Shown here: positions 27,181-38,179 of the stretch, one piece after another | Layout: every line of letters begins with the position of its first letter | Numbering within the stretch: position 1 is the stretch's first letter | Assembly: GCA_905250125.1 (NCBI GenBank) | Contig: CAJNOL010000082.1 | Span: 62,001 to 126,000 of the forward strand | Source: Rotaria sordida | Taxonomy: Eukaryota > Rotifera > Eurotatoria > Philodinida > Philodinidae | DNA: 64,000 nt | Reading direction: 5' to 3' | Notes under the pieces: generated by a model | What the model was told of the DNA's origin: nothing | Database searches by the model: none | Seen by the model: the letters and a program-made list of their open reading frames with translations, nothing else | Made by a program: the position numbers and the translations under genes

Positions 27181-27859
27181 AATCTAAAGTATTATCAATA
27201 TTATAAGAGACACTCGTTTATTACATTCCTTTACAATGTTTAGTAGAAAAAAAAAATTTGTTTTTCATTATGTATTTTATTGAAGTATGATTTATTCAAA
27301 ACAACATCATATATTGACATAAAAGCTTAGATACAAACATCCATGGATTATACTTTTTTCTTTATGCAGTCATCATCTTAATATTGGATATAAGTCGTTG
27401 AAAACAATGTTTAAAGATTCTCTACAAAAGAATTTTATGGTATTAATTGATAATGGTTGAATAGATAAACATAAAAAAAAGCTACAGTGATGTCGGCAGA
27501 TTGTAGTAGAACTATTAATATGCAACATATGTTTATATGCATCTACTTAGTTCTTAGTTTTATCTTCTTTCTGAATTTGGTATTGGTTTTTTTTTCATCT
27601 TCATAACAGCATTCGTCATTTCGATCTTTCAACATTTTTATTGGCGTTTTTTTTTTCGACATTATGCTATTTTTTTTTTCTATGTTCTATCAATATAACA
27701 TGTGTCTGATGATCTTATATGACAGTCATAATTCTTCAATTGAGACACCATCATAGGAATAGGACCGTATTCACACATTAAAAAAAAAAAAGCAGTCATT
27801 ATCCTATATCGCTTTCCACAGTTGTTATTCACTCATACTTGTATTAAAATTAAAAAAAA
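27181..27859. other. Intergenic, 5' flank of Pmp3-like gene
   Basis: AT-rich sequence with several A and T homopolymers. No gene or element recognised. Confidence 0.45.
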
Positions 27860-28159
27860 ATGATGTTTGAAACATGGTGAGTTGTAGTATTTCTTATCAT
27901 AGTTAATATGTGAATATATTCAAATTTAGTTTACTTTCTATTTTATCAATATTTTTACCACCTATTGTTGTGTTAATCAAAGTGGGTAAGAGTTCGAAAA
28001 AAAAAAACCAATTTATCTTTTAATAAATCAATTCAATTGATAATGTATTTTAAAGGATGTACGGAACGATTCTTAATAAATATTTTACTAACTCTTTGTG
28101 GTTTTATTCCTGGAATAGTTCATGCATTATACATTGTATGGTCTACTAGAAATCAATAA
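27860..28159 (+). CDS. Pmp3/UPF0057-family small membrane protein, 3 exons, 58 aa
   Basis: Three tiny exons: 27860-27876 (17 bases), 27930-27985 and 28056-28159, with good GT-AG junctions (GTGAGT, GTAAGA) and a total of 177 bases including TAA. The product begins MMFETCLLSILSIFLPPIVV and continues LIKVGCTERFLINILLTLCG then FIPGIVHALYIVW. This matches the Pmp3/YqaE (UPF0057) pattern: a first membrane helix ending in LPP, a short loop with a conserved Gly-Cys, and a second helix with the N-x-L-L-T-L-x-G-x-x-P-G-x-x-x-A signature. Members are 50-60-residue proteins with two membrane helices; in yeast Pmp3 affects plasma-membrane potential and salt tolerance. Length and motif order fit exactly. 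The gene is too short and too split to appear as an open reading frame. The start could also be the second ATG, one codon later. Confidence 0.88.
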
Positions 28160-28769
28160 ATGATATTGGTTCATTATTATAAACAATAATAAACTTATCA
28201 TATTGATATTTTATTTCTTACAATTCGACTTTTTTTTTTCTTTCAATATAAATCATTACAATTAATTTCAAACGATTGTAATTTTGCATTGAAAAATTTA
28301 GTTGTAAGAATTTTTGTATATAATCTTAGCATTGAACTTCTCAAAGAAAATGATTGTCATCTAACCTTCTTTTTTTTTTTTTTTCATTACTGATCAACAT
28401 TTGCTCTTTCTCTGTTTTATACGTGTGAGGTCATGTAAATGACATTATGTTATGAATAGAGAGGAAAAAAAACCAAATGAGAATTACATTTTACGTTTGC
28501 TTATGAAATGCTATTCAAGCGAACGAGAAGAGAAAAAGAACACAGAACAAAAATATTACCTGAATGGAATTGTTAGGGTCTATATGTGATGGCCGGTTAG
28601 TATTGTTCTATGAGAGGAAAAAAATGGGTAAGTTCTTAGTCTCAAAAGGGAGCAACCAACAAAAAAAAAAAGAATGTTCCTCCTCCTTCCTTCGTCCGTG
28701 TACACATTCTTCGTTTGCTTCATTCATTATTGATTGAACATTGAAGATTAAATATATATATCGATTTAG
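28160..28769. other. Short intergenic stretch
   Basis: AT-rich sequence between the Pmp3-like gene and the coiled-coil gene. It ends in a 3' splice-like CGATTTAG directly against the next ATG. Confidence 0.5.
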
Positions 28770-29526
28770 ATGGAGAATCCACCAGATCTCATTGTTGTTA
28801 TTACATCAGATGAACAATATCAAGATAAAAAGAAATTAATCGTTGAAAATATTAATCAAGAACAAGATAAACAACATGATGAATTATTAGTCAATCTTCA
28901 ATCAGATAAACATGCTCTTGAATGTCAACTTGAACAATTACGAACTCAATTAATCATACGTAATAATTATGAATTTGATGAACAATCATATTTATTACAA
29001 CAACGATTTCAAGATGAAATACAATCTATTATTCATCGTCATACGAAATTAATTCATCATACTACCAACGATTTGTCTGCTTATGTAACAAATGTTCTAC
29101 GAAAAAGTATCGAAAATATTGAAAGTTTAAGGTAAATTTTCTTATTTACGTTGAATATCATTAAGAATTCTGTTTCGATTTTTTCTTTTTCGTCTATTTG
29201 CCAACATATACAGATTATTACATCAAAAAGAATTATGTACACATTCAAAAATGATTACTGATTGTATTCAACAACAATCTAATGAAATGAATGAACTAAG
29301 TCATCATTTAATTAATCAACAACATACAATGCCTATGAATTTATTCAATAGACTTATTGATGATTTTCGAACTTCACTTAACAATTTGAAAACAAGTTTT
29401 GATTCAAAAATTAATTATCTAAATGATATTCATTCATCAACAATCGACAAATTGAATATGAAACATGAAATTGAGATAAATGAAATGAAATGTGAATTAA
29501 ATTTGATGTCTAATCGATCAAACTAA
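28770..29526 (+). CDS. Two-exon coiled-coil protein, 224 aa, unknown
   Basis: Exons 28770-29131 and 29214-29526 join within an Arg codon (AG|A); total 675 bases including TAA. The product starts MENPPDLIVVITSDEQYQDK and is Gln/Leu/Asn/Glu-rich. Long heptad-like stretches (LECQLEQLRTQLIIRNNYEF, NEMNELSHHLINQQ, DKLNMKHEIEINEMKCEL) indicate a coiled coil over most of its length. No catalytic or targeting motif is seen. The ATG is preceded immediately by an AG acceptor with a pyrimidine-containing tract, which would fit spliced-leader trans-splicing or a 5'-UTR intron. I do not recognise the family; a cytoskeletal or scaffold role would be a guess from the coiled coil alone. Confidence 0.7.
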
Positions 29527-30699
29527 CTATCTCAATATTAATTTATTTTCTGTATCATATTCTACATTAGATGAAAATCTATTACATGACAGATTATTAG
29601 TAAAAAAAAAAAATAAAAAAAAAAAAAAAACAAGATGTCATTTTTCTAAAGTAGAATTTAATTGAATAAATATTTTAAAAATTGAACAATTTTACAATAT
29701 TAAAATTAACCAAACAAGCAAAATGTACTATTACATGTATTACCTTGAATTATTTTGACTCATTAACAATCAAATAATAGAATGCACAATATTGAAGGAT
29801 CCATATGTCATTAAAATAACTACAGTAATGGTAAAAGAGTCTCTTGTATTGTAAGGACGTTCTATAATATCAAGAACGCCGACAGTTAATGTTTAATTGA
29901 CAAACGAAAGTTGATAGAAACTAATAAATATTCGTAAATTCAGTCATCATAAATAATCTGTATTTTAATTTTGAATAAATTTATGTATAAAATGAGTTCA
30001 CATACTAGTACGATATATGAAAAGAAAATGATCTTTAACTGATATATTTTCATTGACAAAAATCACTATTTACAAGTTGATTTCAATGTCGAAACAGATA
30101 GATATGGAATAAACTACCCAAATTGTTAATAAAGTCATTGTCATATTTCTATAAGACCGAATAACGAATAAAATGACATACTAAAACAAGGAATATATAT
30201 ATATATATCTTGTTCATAACAAATCTTCAAATTGACTGACTTTAGTCAGAAGTGGAATCGATTTCTATTTCAGTCTTATATTATATTTGTGCGCGCTTGA
30301 TTGATTATATTTTGAGATGTATAAAATACAAAAGAATTTCGATAAACATCAAAATCGATTTTTTGCTCATAAGGTAATAAATATATCACAGCATTTATGT
30401 AATCAGTCGCGTACACATTCGGCTTCCATACTCTGTGTCGTAATAGTCGAGAGAACGGCAAGTTACTAGAAACTCGTTCGAACTTTGTCAGAGAAATCTA
30501 TGTCTTGAGATGATGCAAATATTTTTGATTGTTCAATTAATGTGATAATATAAAAATTTCGATCAAAACTGTTCACCTCTGATTTAGACAAATAAGGAAA
30601 ACTTTCATTTCTATAATAAATCCTAAAAGATGAGATGAATAGTTTCGTGAAGATTGAAACGACGTTGAAAAAGAAGAACGATCTACCAGACCTACACTT
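29527..30699. other. Intergenic, no gene seen
   Basis: Contains A homopolymers (29600-29630) and a short (TA)n run near 30192. A 61-codon minus-strand frame at 30276-30461 has no family resemblance. Confidence 0.45.
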
Positions 30700-31015
30700 C
30701 AGATCATATCTTTCATGATTACCCTCAATGTTAATTGTTACGATACCTATCTAGCCGTAAATGTTCTAAGTTTATGATCATTGGATATTATTCGTTGGAC
30801 GGTGCCATGATACAGATCAGTTTGCGCTTGCAATTCGTCAATTGTAATATGAGGATTATCATTAATAAGATTATGGATCTGTTCGATCTTTTCGGATGTT
30901 ACTTGATGACAGATAAGCCGGATCATGCTCTGTTTTTCAACATCTTCTCGATCTTCACGAAGCTATTCATACCATTTTTCAACTGTTCTAAGAGGCAGAG
31001 CCTGACTATCGAAAA
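30700..31015 (-). pseudogene. Decayed mariner-type transposase, N-terminal DNA-binding half
   Basis: The minus strand reads, with internal stops, RTVEKWYE then LREDREDVEK, a stretch EQIHNLINDNPHITIDELQA, then HGTVQRIISNDHKLRTFTAR. This is the paired helix-turn-helix layout of mariner transposases (S-T-V-x-R-W, then I-R-E-L-A-x-x-L-x-I-S-x-G-S-V-Q-x-I-L, then the A-R-W-V-P linker). The Trp of the ARW linker has become a TAG stop and a further stop follows. No catalytic half was found to the left. Inactive fragment. Confidence 0.62.
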
Positions 31016-31794
31016 TAAAATATAGTGCAGTTCGGACTTAAATGCAAAAGTAAAAGTTTTTCTGATATAACAAGATCAAAAGTGAACAATTGTAGTCGAA
31101 ATTCTAAAATTATTATAGAAACTGAAGAATGATGAAATATTATAGAATTATAGAACATTGTTTGAACTGTCAATGTATATATATAGAGAAAACTTTCGCG
31201 AATCTTCTATAATGTGGTGTAGTGTTACTGCCACTACTTTTGGTATATCCTAAGTATATTATCTAATTCATTCACATCATAAAAACCTTATTGTTCTTAT
31301 CAATGAACAACAAGTAAGCGTTTCCTATCCGAATCACACATTTCCAAAAGTATTTCTTCAAACACAAAAACGATCTATCGACAATAGGCAATTTCATCTT
31401 CATTAAAATCATTAATTGTGGAAGAATTATTCAGATCCAAGCATGGCTTTATTTACTTTTTTTCTACCCGTTTTTAGTTAATAAATAGCATGTATCAAAT
31501 TTCTTTTCCTTTATCCTTTCTGTCATTCTACAGGCAATAACAATCAAAGAAAAAACAGATCAAGCATCATCTTTATTTTGTTCAATCACAGAAAGTCATA
31601 CAGAGTTTTCACAAAATTATTAAATAAATAAATCACAAACATCTTCTACCTATTAAATTCATACAACTAAATAAATACTTTTCAAACTAATATATTTGTT
31701 TATTTTTTCTTGTCATGTCATCGAAAATTCACATCACGCGGATTCATTATATTAAAAATATCCAAAAAAAAAAATACATATAAAAATATGGAAT
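31016..31794. other. Intergenic, no gene seen
   Basis: AT-rich sequence downstream of the ZIP transporter's 3' end. No gene or repeat recognised. Confidence 0.45.
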
Positions 31795-32847
31795 TTATTT
31801 CATCACCAACGATAATAGACCAATAAAAGTGAAACCAATAAATACACAAATAACTTTAACAATACGACAATGATTTGGAATATTTGATGAATTCTGTCGA
31901 TAATATGTAGACATATTTAATTCATTTGGTAAAATATCAAAAAATGTAATATAAAAAAATGTTCCACATGCAAAAGCATGTAAAATTTCATGAAATATTT
32001 TTGCCATGAGATTTTCTGGTAATAATTCTTCCATACTAATTACAAATAAAATTCCAATAGGTGTTGCAATTGAAATTAAAAAACAAGCAAAATAAATAAA
32101 ACGTTTATTAGTCATATACATTAATTTTAATCCAACACTAAATGCAATTATTGATTTATGAATAATAATAGCAAAAAATAATTCAATAAATGTTTTATAT
32201 TCATTACTTGAGCCAAGTGCTACACCTTCAAATATTGAATGAATAATTAAAGAAACTATTAAAATAAAATTTCTTGTCATTAATAAACGATTTTTATTTG
32301 TCATTAAATTATCTTTATGTTCATTTATTTCAAAACGATTTTCAATAGGTGAATCTAGATTTATTAATGGATCTTGATCATTTATATTTGTTAATGATGT
32401 TTCATCATCTTCATGTGACATTATTATTGGTGATTTTTTATTCATATGTCCTATTGAATGTATTGAAACTGTACGAAATGATATAATTATTTGTTCAATA
32501 AATAAAACTAAAAACAATCCACAACCAATTAAGAATTCAGCAATAGGATAATATTTTAATTTTTGATTATCATATTGAAATTCATTTTTAATTGTTGTAT
32601 TAATATGATGAACAACTTCAGGTAATAAATCAAGTAAACATGCACCAAGAAAAATACCACCACCAAAACAAGTTATACAATTCATTAATGTTCTTAAAGA
32701 CCAGAATGAAAATTTTGATCGAGTAAAATTTGATTTGTTATGATTTTTGATCCATGAAAAAAGATAAATAGGTATTGTTGAAAATAAAAATGTCGAAAAG
32801 AAGAGAACAGTAGAGAGAATTATTTTAATAACGATAATATTCATCAT
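31795..32847 (-). CDS. ZIP (SLC39) zinc transporter, ZIP1/2/3-like, 350 aa, intronless
   Basis: Membrane transporter moving Zn2+ (possibly also Fe2+ or Mn2+) into the cytosol. The single 350-codon exon starts MMNIIVIKIILSTVLFFSTF and ends LLSLVMK. Hydrophobic segments occur near residues 3-31, 51-76, 101-123, 193-213, 222-240, 248-270, 283-304 and 325-348, the eight-span layout of the family. The conserved FGGGIFLGACLLDLLPEV block lies in span 2 (about 61-78) and the metal-site motif HSIFEGVALG in span 4 (203-212). HKSIIAFSVGL follows in span 5, as in ZIP subfamily II (SLC39A1-3). The cytoplasmic loop between spans 3 and 4 (about 130-190) is polar and carries few His residues (for example HSIGHMNKKSP and MSHEDDE) where metal-binding His runs are usual. 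Absence of introns contrasts with most neighbours and could indicate a retrocopy origin; the frame is fully intact. Confidence 0.93.
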   Translation of the reverse strand: MMNIIVIKIILSTVLFFSTFLFSTIPIYLFSWIKNHNKSNFTRSKFSFWSLRTLMNCITCFGGGIFLGACLLDLLPEVVHHINTTIKNEFQYDNQKLKYYPIAEFLIGCGLFLVLFIEQIIISFRTVSIHSIGHMNKKSPIIMSHEDDETSLTNINDQDPLINLDSPIENRFEINEHKDNLMTNKNRLLMTRNFILIVSLIIHSIFEGVALGSSNEYKTFIELFFAIIIHKSIIAFSVGLKLMYMTNKRFIYFACFLISIATPIGILFVISMEELLPENLMAKIFHEILHAFACGTFFYITFFDILPNELNMSTYYRQNSSNIPNHCRIVKVICVFIGFTFIGLLSLVMK

Positions 32848-33344
32848 ACAAAAATAATATAAATGTATGGAATCTAAAAATGCAAAATAAATAAAACTAT
32901 TTATTAAATAATTAAATCAAGAAATTTTCTCAATCAATATATTTTTCAATCTTCTGCTTATATTCTTCACTTAATTTAACAATGATTATTGATTTGATAA
33001 AAGAATTTTAATGTAGATTTATTCAAAAAAAATCATAAAATATCATCACTTGTTTTTCTTTGATATTGATTGATCATTAACAAAAATTATATATACTGCG
33101 TAATTCATACTGAATGAATACATCTCAATCCATATTTTAAGTAGTGTAAAGACCGAAAATCGATGACTGACTAAAACAAACTACTAAACAAAGACGTGAC
33201 TTACAGCAAGCGTAGGGAAGTGTGACGACCCTTTGTTTTTAAAAAGTACCCACGCAGTGCCCTTTTGTATGACACTCAATCGCTCTCTGCCCTTTACTTG
33301 CCTTTAGTACAGAGTTCCATTTATGTTTAGAAAAAACGATTAAA
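32848..33344. other. 5' flank of the ZIP gene
   Basis: AT-rich, presumed promoter region of the transporter. No gene recognised. A somewhat GC-richer patch at about 33200-33310 may belong to the adjacent repeat element. Confidence 0.45.
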
Positions 33345-34272
33345 ATGCAGTGCACCTCAATAATATTTTCCCCCCTATGTATTTCTAACTTTAAACTACT
33401 ATAGTTTGCTCTTTTTTTAAATAATAAGTATACAACGAGAACGTACAGGCTTCACTGCATCATGTGGTCGATTGATCATAAGTAACGAATGCAAATCAAA
33501 CAACAAAAAAAAAAACGTCAGAAGACAAGAAAATGTTTTTTTTTTCGACAGTTTGTAACACGAGCAAATCTAAATTTTTATTTTCCTGTTGTTTTTTTTT
33601 CACTTTATCCCATAAAAATTCAAAAACTATTTGAATATGTAAAAGTTTACTTTCGTTAATGCATCTAGTCAACTAAAGTAACACAGTGACCTCACTTTAT
33701 TAGTCGAAATCTCAAAAACTTCAGCATGAAGTTGATAGATACTTCCTTATATTCAGGATCGTGGTTCAAAAAAATATTAAATTCGTTTTCTCTGTTCGCT
33801 TTCTATCTGTCTCTTTGTTTATATCTATACTGGATGAATATAGCACATATATTTACAATTTGGCATGGATTTAAAGAAGTTATTCGAAGACAATATCCAT
33901 TGACAACAACAAATCTTCTATTGCTACTTTCAGAAACTTTCTTATCTTTATTGACATGAGAGATCAAGAATGTATATCGCAAATGCGCTATTGCACGTGA
34001 GACTGATGTATATTATGATCGACTGTCTACATAAATATTTTCTTTTTCGTTACCCAGATGAAACATTAATTGTCGAAAAAAACATCATCTTGTCTTCTGA
34101 TGTGTTTCGTTGTCGTCTAATTTGCATTCGTTACTTATGATCAATCGACCACATGACGCAGTGAAGTCTGTACTTTCTCGCTGTATACTTATTATTTAAA
34201 AAAGAGCGAACTATAGTAGTTTAAAGTTAGAAATACATAGGGAGGAAATATTATTGAGGTACACTGTAATAA
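33345..34272. mobile_element. Non-autonomous DNA transposon with about 150-bp terminal inverted repeats
   Basis: The left end begins CAGTGCACCTCAATAATATT and the right end is its complement (CAGTGTACCTCAATAATATT on the other strand). The arms match with few mismatches through CTTTAAACTACTATAGTT and TCGATTGATCATAAGTAACG to about 33500 and 34114. The 600-base interior has a 77-codon frame (33726-33959) with no transposase motifs. The CAGTG tip recalls Tc1-like elements, and TA follows the right tip; the left flank does not show a clear TA. Probably a deletion derivative mobilised in trans. Confidence 0.8.
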
Positions 34273-34756
34273 CATCAATAAAAACTAGCTGTAGACTCGA
34301 TTATTATAGCTTATTCAAAGATATAGAAAAACGACAATCATAAATATTTTTATTTATCTTATTTGACATTCTCTAATTATATTATTATGATTTATTATCC
34401 AAAAAACAATTTCTTTGTTCATATTATTCTGTTTTTGTGATTTTTTTTTGATATTTGTAGCAATTTTGATCAATTTATTAATAAAAATTAGTTCGATTCT
34501 ATCTTCAAACAACTCGAAAGTCTAACATAGACTTAATTAAGATACTACCTGCTTTGTTTTTTTTATATAGAACATTATTATCAATATTAGAAACATCTAC
34601 TCATTTAAAAAAACAAAAAATTTTATCATTTTTATAGTGAAAATAAAGAAATAAACTAATGTAGATTATATACATGATTTTATTTCATTCTTAACAATAT
34701 AAACACTGGAAAGCGAAAAGAAATAGACATTTCCATAATTAACTAGATTGAGACGG
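34273..34756. other. Intergenic, no gene seen
   Basis: AT-rich sequence between the TIR element and the TAF12 stop codon. No feature recognised. Confidence 0.5.
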
Positions 34757-35444
34757 TTATTGTTTTGAATTTGATGGTTTAGAATTTGTTGTTGACGACA
34801 TATATGGTGTTTTTAATGACTAAAATATAAATATCAATGAATAAATCATTATTTTTTATTATTTTATTCTACAATAACTTACTGCTTTAAGTGCATCATT
34901 TGTTAAAAATTTTTTATATTGTTTTGGATCTTCTGTACCAAAACCTGGAACCCACATACTATATGTTCGTTCTAAAAACAAGAAAATAATTCCTATTGAT
35001 TTATAAAAAGAATTATTCATGCCAAGATACAATTGAACATCTTTTGTTTCAACAGTATTTGATTTTCTATGTTTTGCATTTTGACATGAAGCAGTTAATG
35101 TTGAATCAACAAATTCTTCTGCTATTTGAATTAACATCTGAACAACAACAACAACAAAAAAAAAACAAATGAACTAAAACATGAACAAATTGATTATCAA
35201 GAACTATATACATCTTCAACTTCTTCATCTATTTGCATCATTGGATCAACTTGTTTAATTAATTCTTGAATAGCACGTTTATCCAAAAGCTTGAAAAAAT
35301 AAAATACAATAACCAAAAATTACATGTTTTTTTTTTCCTTCAATTTACAGTTCGATCATTATCGCCTGTAGTTGTTCCAGTCGTAGCTGCTGTTGTCGTC
35401 GTATTTGTTGAACGAATAAAACCATTTTCATTTCGATATGCCAT
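34757..35444 (-). CDS. TAF12: TAF12, histone-fold subunit of TFIID/SAGA, complete, 5 exons, 146 aa
   Basis: Nuclear TFIID and SAGA subunit that pairs with TAF4 or ADA1 through a histone fold. Exons in transcript order: 35444-35349, 35289-35212, 35137-35023, 34971-34883 and 34819-34757; total 441 bases including TAA. After a Thr-rich leader (MAYRNENGFIRSTNTTTTAA) come LLDKRAIQELIKQVDP, QIAEEFVDSTLTASCQNAKH, RKSNTVETKDVQLYLE and MWVPGFG, the complete TAF12 histone fold in family order. The C-terminus (KAVS.. replaced by SLKTPYMSSTTNSKPSNSKQ) is short and Ser/Thr-rich. The third intron (34972-35022) appears to start with GC rather than GT: conservation requires the Leu-Glu junction, and the only phase-compatible boundary leaves GCATGA as donor. 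The gene is divergent from the SR-protein gene, about 820 bases away. Identity is secure. Confidence 0.95.
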
Positions 35445-36263
35445 CTTTCAAAAACGTAAAGAAATTTTAATCAATATTATGATATACTCTCATAGGAATT
35501 AAAACACTTTTTTTTCCTACAAACATTCACACATACATGTAGTACCAGCGACATCTATGTCAAATCTTTAAGCAATAAATAAATTGATAATATTTTTACA
35601 TAAAATAGTCAAAAACAGAAAAAGAAACATAATTATCCTGTGCTCATTAAAGGCATCAATATATTCTTGTCATTTCACTAACAATCACTTAAGTTAAAAT
35701 TCGAGAGAGCAGCACAAACAATATGCTTTCCCATTAAAACACATGTACATAGAAACTTGCTATTAACAACGAGTGTCTTCTTCGATTGTAACTTAAATTG
35801 AGATTTTTTGTATATCTAAATCCTAGCATAAAACTTACTACTTCAAAAACCATGAATCAAATGCATAACTAAATTAGAATCTGTTAACAAAAGTATGAAT
35901 CATCTAGAATCTGACAGCACACACTATTATTATTCAAACAGAAAGAGAGAGAGAGAGAGAGGGAGAGAGACATGACAACAAAATCTTTCATTCGATAGGA
36001 ATCCAACGAATGAATATCAACGGTTATGAAATGCATTAATAACTTGAAAAAACATGCTTGACAAATAGACGGACGGACGTACGAAAGAAAGAATATGTCT
36101 GTCTAGTCAAACAAAAAAAAAAAAACATTATTCATTCTTATTGAGTAATATATATATATATATTAATGCCAGTCATTTTTTCTCCGTTTTAGAATATACT
36201 TTGGACACCGGAAAAAAAGAAAATTTTGTGACATTCATTTGATACAAAATTAAAGTTTAAAAT
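35445..36263. promoter_or_regulatory. Shared 820-base region between divergent TAF12 and SR-protein genes
   Basis: The start codons of TAF12 (minus strand) and the SR protein (plus strand) face away from each other across this stretch, so it probably holds both promoters. It includes a GA-rich run at 35941-35970 and a (TA)n run near 36150. No defined promoter element was recognised. The call is inference from layout. Confidence 0.35.
35941..35970. repeat. (GA)n microsatellite
   Basis: About 30 bases of GA repeats with a single GG interruption, in the divergent promoter region. GA tracts can bind GAGA-type factors in other animals, but nothing here proves that role. Confidence 0.85.
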
Positions 36264-37889
36264 ATGGGTGGTCCACAATATGATAGAAATTTTGGAGGTT
36301 ATCGAGTATTTTGTGGTGATCTTGGTAAGTCATGGAATTACAGACAAAAAAAAAACAGCAAATGACGTAATTACATTTTTCTAGGAAGTCGTACGAATAA
36401 ATTTGAATTAGAACGAGAATTTGATACATTTGGTCCACTTGTTGATTGTTGGGTAGCACGTAATCCACCAGGTTTTGCTTTTATTGTTTATAAACATGCT
36501 GATGATGCCGAACGTGCTGTTGAAGAACTTGATGGAAGGTAAAATAAACTGAAGAATTCTTGTATCTAAAAATTAAATTTCTTGTTTTTTTTTTCTTCTA
36601 ATTTAGAACTATTTGTGGACGTCGTGTACGTGTTGAACATGCTCGACCAACAGGAGGTAAAAAAGGTGGATCATTTGGGCGTGGTTATTTACGCCAAAGA
36701 TCCCCAGGGTATCGGTAAGTAAATTTTCTTTCAAAAAAACAAAAGAGGCAAAGAATGTTTTTTTTTCATTACTCTAACTATCGTTTAATATTTTTCTAAT
36801 GACTTACATTTCGTTGAGAATGAAGAAAAAAGATTAAAAAAAAAAACTTATCAATTTTTTTTTATTTCCAATTGGTTTTTGTTTACTCTCTCTTGTTAAT
36901 TCCCATTTATTTATGTCCTATTGTTCAGCGTTGTTGCTGCCTATGTTCATCCATGATCATCATCTCAGTTGTTCATGTTCATCTATTCTGATCGTATTTC
37001 TGTACATGTATACAGCGGCATTTCTACAGACACTTTTCAGCCAGCTGATCTCCTAATCTGCAGTTCTCTTCTGCGTATTCTTCTCTTCAAACAGTGAGTA
37101 ATTTTATTTCAAAGTCTTTAATGACGATACATTGTGCGGTGGCATGAACATGCTATATATTGATAGAATTATAAAGATGATATGTTTTTTTCTCTTAAAT
37201 GTCGTTGGTTGTTTTTTGAAAATGAAAGAAAAAAAAAAACAAGATAATTCAAATAAAAATATAATATATATTTAGATCACCAGATTCAAAACGAGAAGAT
37301 GATGATCGACGACCAAATCGACGTGAGCGACGACGTTCACCAAGTCGATCACGGTAAGATCTTTGTTAATTTAATTTGAAGAAAACAAAATAAAAATGAT
37401 GATGAAATTTTATTTAGATCTCGTTCATCATCAAAAGAAGAACGTCGATCATCAAGACGACATCGTCGTTCTCGATCACGTTCACATTCAAAAAAAGAAA
37501 GTAAACGTAATAAACGTCGTTCATCATCAAGTCGATCACCGGTAGAAAAAAAGTAAGAATTAATAGTATTTAAAAGAAAATATTAATTCTTTTTTTTTTT
37601 GTCTTAGAAGATCTCGTCAACGAAGGTAAAATGAATTTTTTTTTGATAAATTTGAAAATATATCATTTTGTTTAGTTCATCACGTGAACGTTCATCAACA
37701 CCGGTTGAAAAAAATCGTGATCATGCATCTCGATCACCATCAAAAGATGATGATAATAAAAAAGAAGGAAAGAAAAACGATAATGATAAATTGAATAATG
37801 AAAAAATTGATCAAGATGACAATGATGAAAGTCATTCATCACCAACACCAGGAGAAGCTGAAATGAAAAATAATAATGATGAAGACTAG
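36264..37889 (+). CDS. SRSF3/SRSF7-type serine/arginine-rich splicing factor, 7 exons, 255 aa
   Basis: Nuclear RNA-binding splicing regulator. Exons: 36264-36324, 36385-36538, 36607-36714, 37276-37353, 37418-37552, 37608-37625 (18 bases) and 37676-37889; total 768 bases including TAG. The RRM covers about residues 12-85, with RNP2 as YRVFCGDLG and RNP1 as [10 protein letters not shown], plus the [11 protein letters not shown] and [13 protein letters not shown] segments characteristic of SRSF3/7 and Drosophila Rbp1. No CCHC knuckle follows, so it is closer to SRSF3 than SRSF7. A Gly/Lys hinge leads to an RS domain rich in RS, SR and RRRS dipeptides, then an acidic Asp/Asn/Lys tail ([16 protein letters not shown]) unlike vertebrate SRSF3. 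Almost all splice junctions split an Arg, Ser or Lys codon in phase 2, so exons could be skipped without frame change. The third intron (36715-37275) is unusually long and contains a cassette-exon candidate. Confidence 0.93.
37016..37093 (+). other. Candidate alternative cassette exon in SR-gene intron 3
   Basis: A 78-base segment bounded by TACATGTATACAG upstream and the strong donor GTGAGT downstream, less AT-rich than the surrounding intron. Its length is a multiple of three and, entered in phase 2, it stays open through to exon 4. Using the next AG acceptors inside it (after TTTCTACAG or CTTTTCAG) would instead bring TGA or TAA stops into frame. SR genes commonly autoregulate through such included exons. 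The call is inference from splice signals and phase. Confidence 0.4.
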
Positions 37890-38179
37890 ATCTATGTTGA
37901 TTTTGTTTGAGCTTCTTTTTTTTCGTTGTATTCCATAGTTACGCGCGTGTATTGTGTAAAGAAATTCTTTCTTTTTTTTCGTTTGTTTGTGTGTTGTGTA
38001 TGGCTTTATTTCTGTTCAATTGATCGTTGTATGTGCGTGTTTGAAGGAACAGATCATCATTGAAATAAAACCAAGAGTCGATCTTTATTTGATATTATTT
38101 TGTCTTATTTGCTACCACACGTAATGAAACTGTTGGAAGTTTTCTACTTGAAAAGATTTTTAGAATTTTAAATAATGTA
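37890..38179. other. 3' flank of the SR-protein gene
   Basis: Presumed 3' UTR, with TGTGTG/TTTGTT runs and an AATAAA-type signal (GAAATAAAACC) at about 38060. No other feature. Confidence 0.5.
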
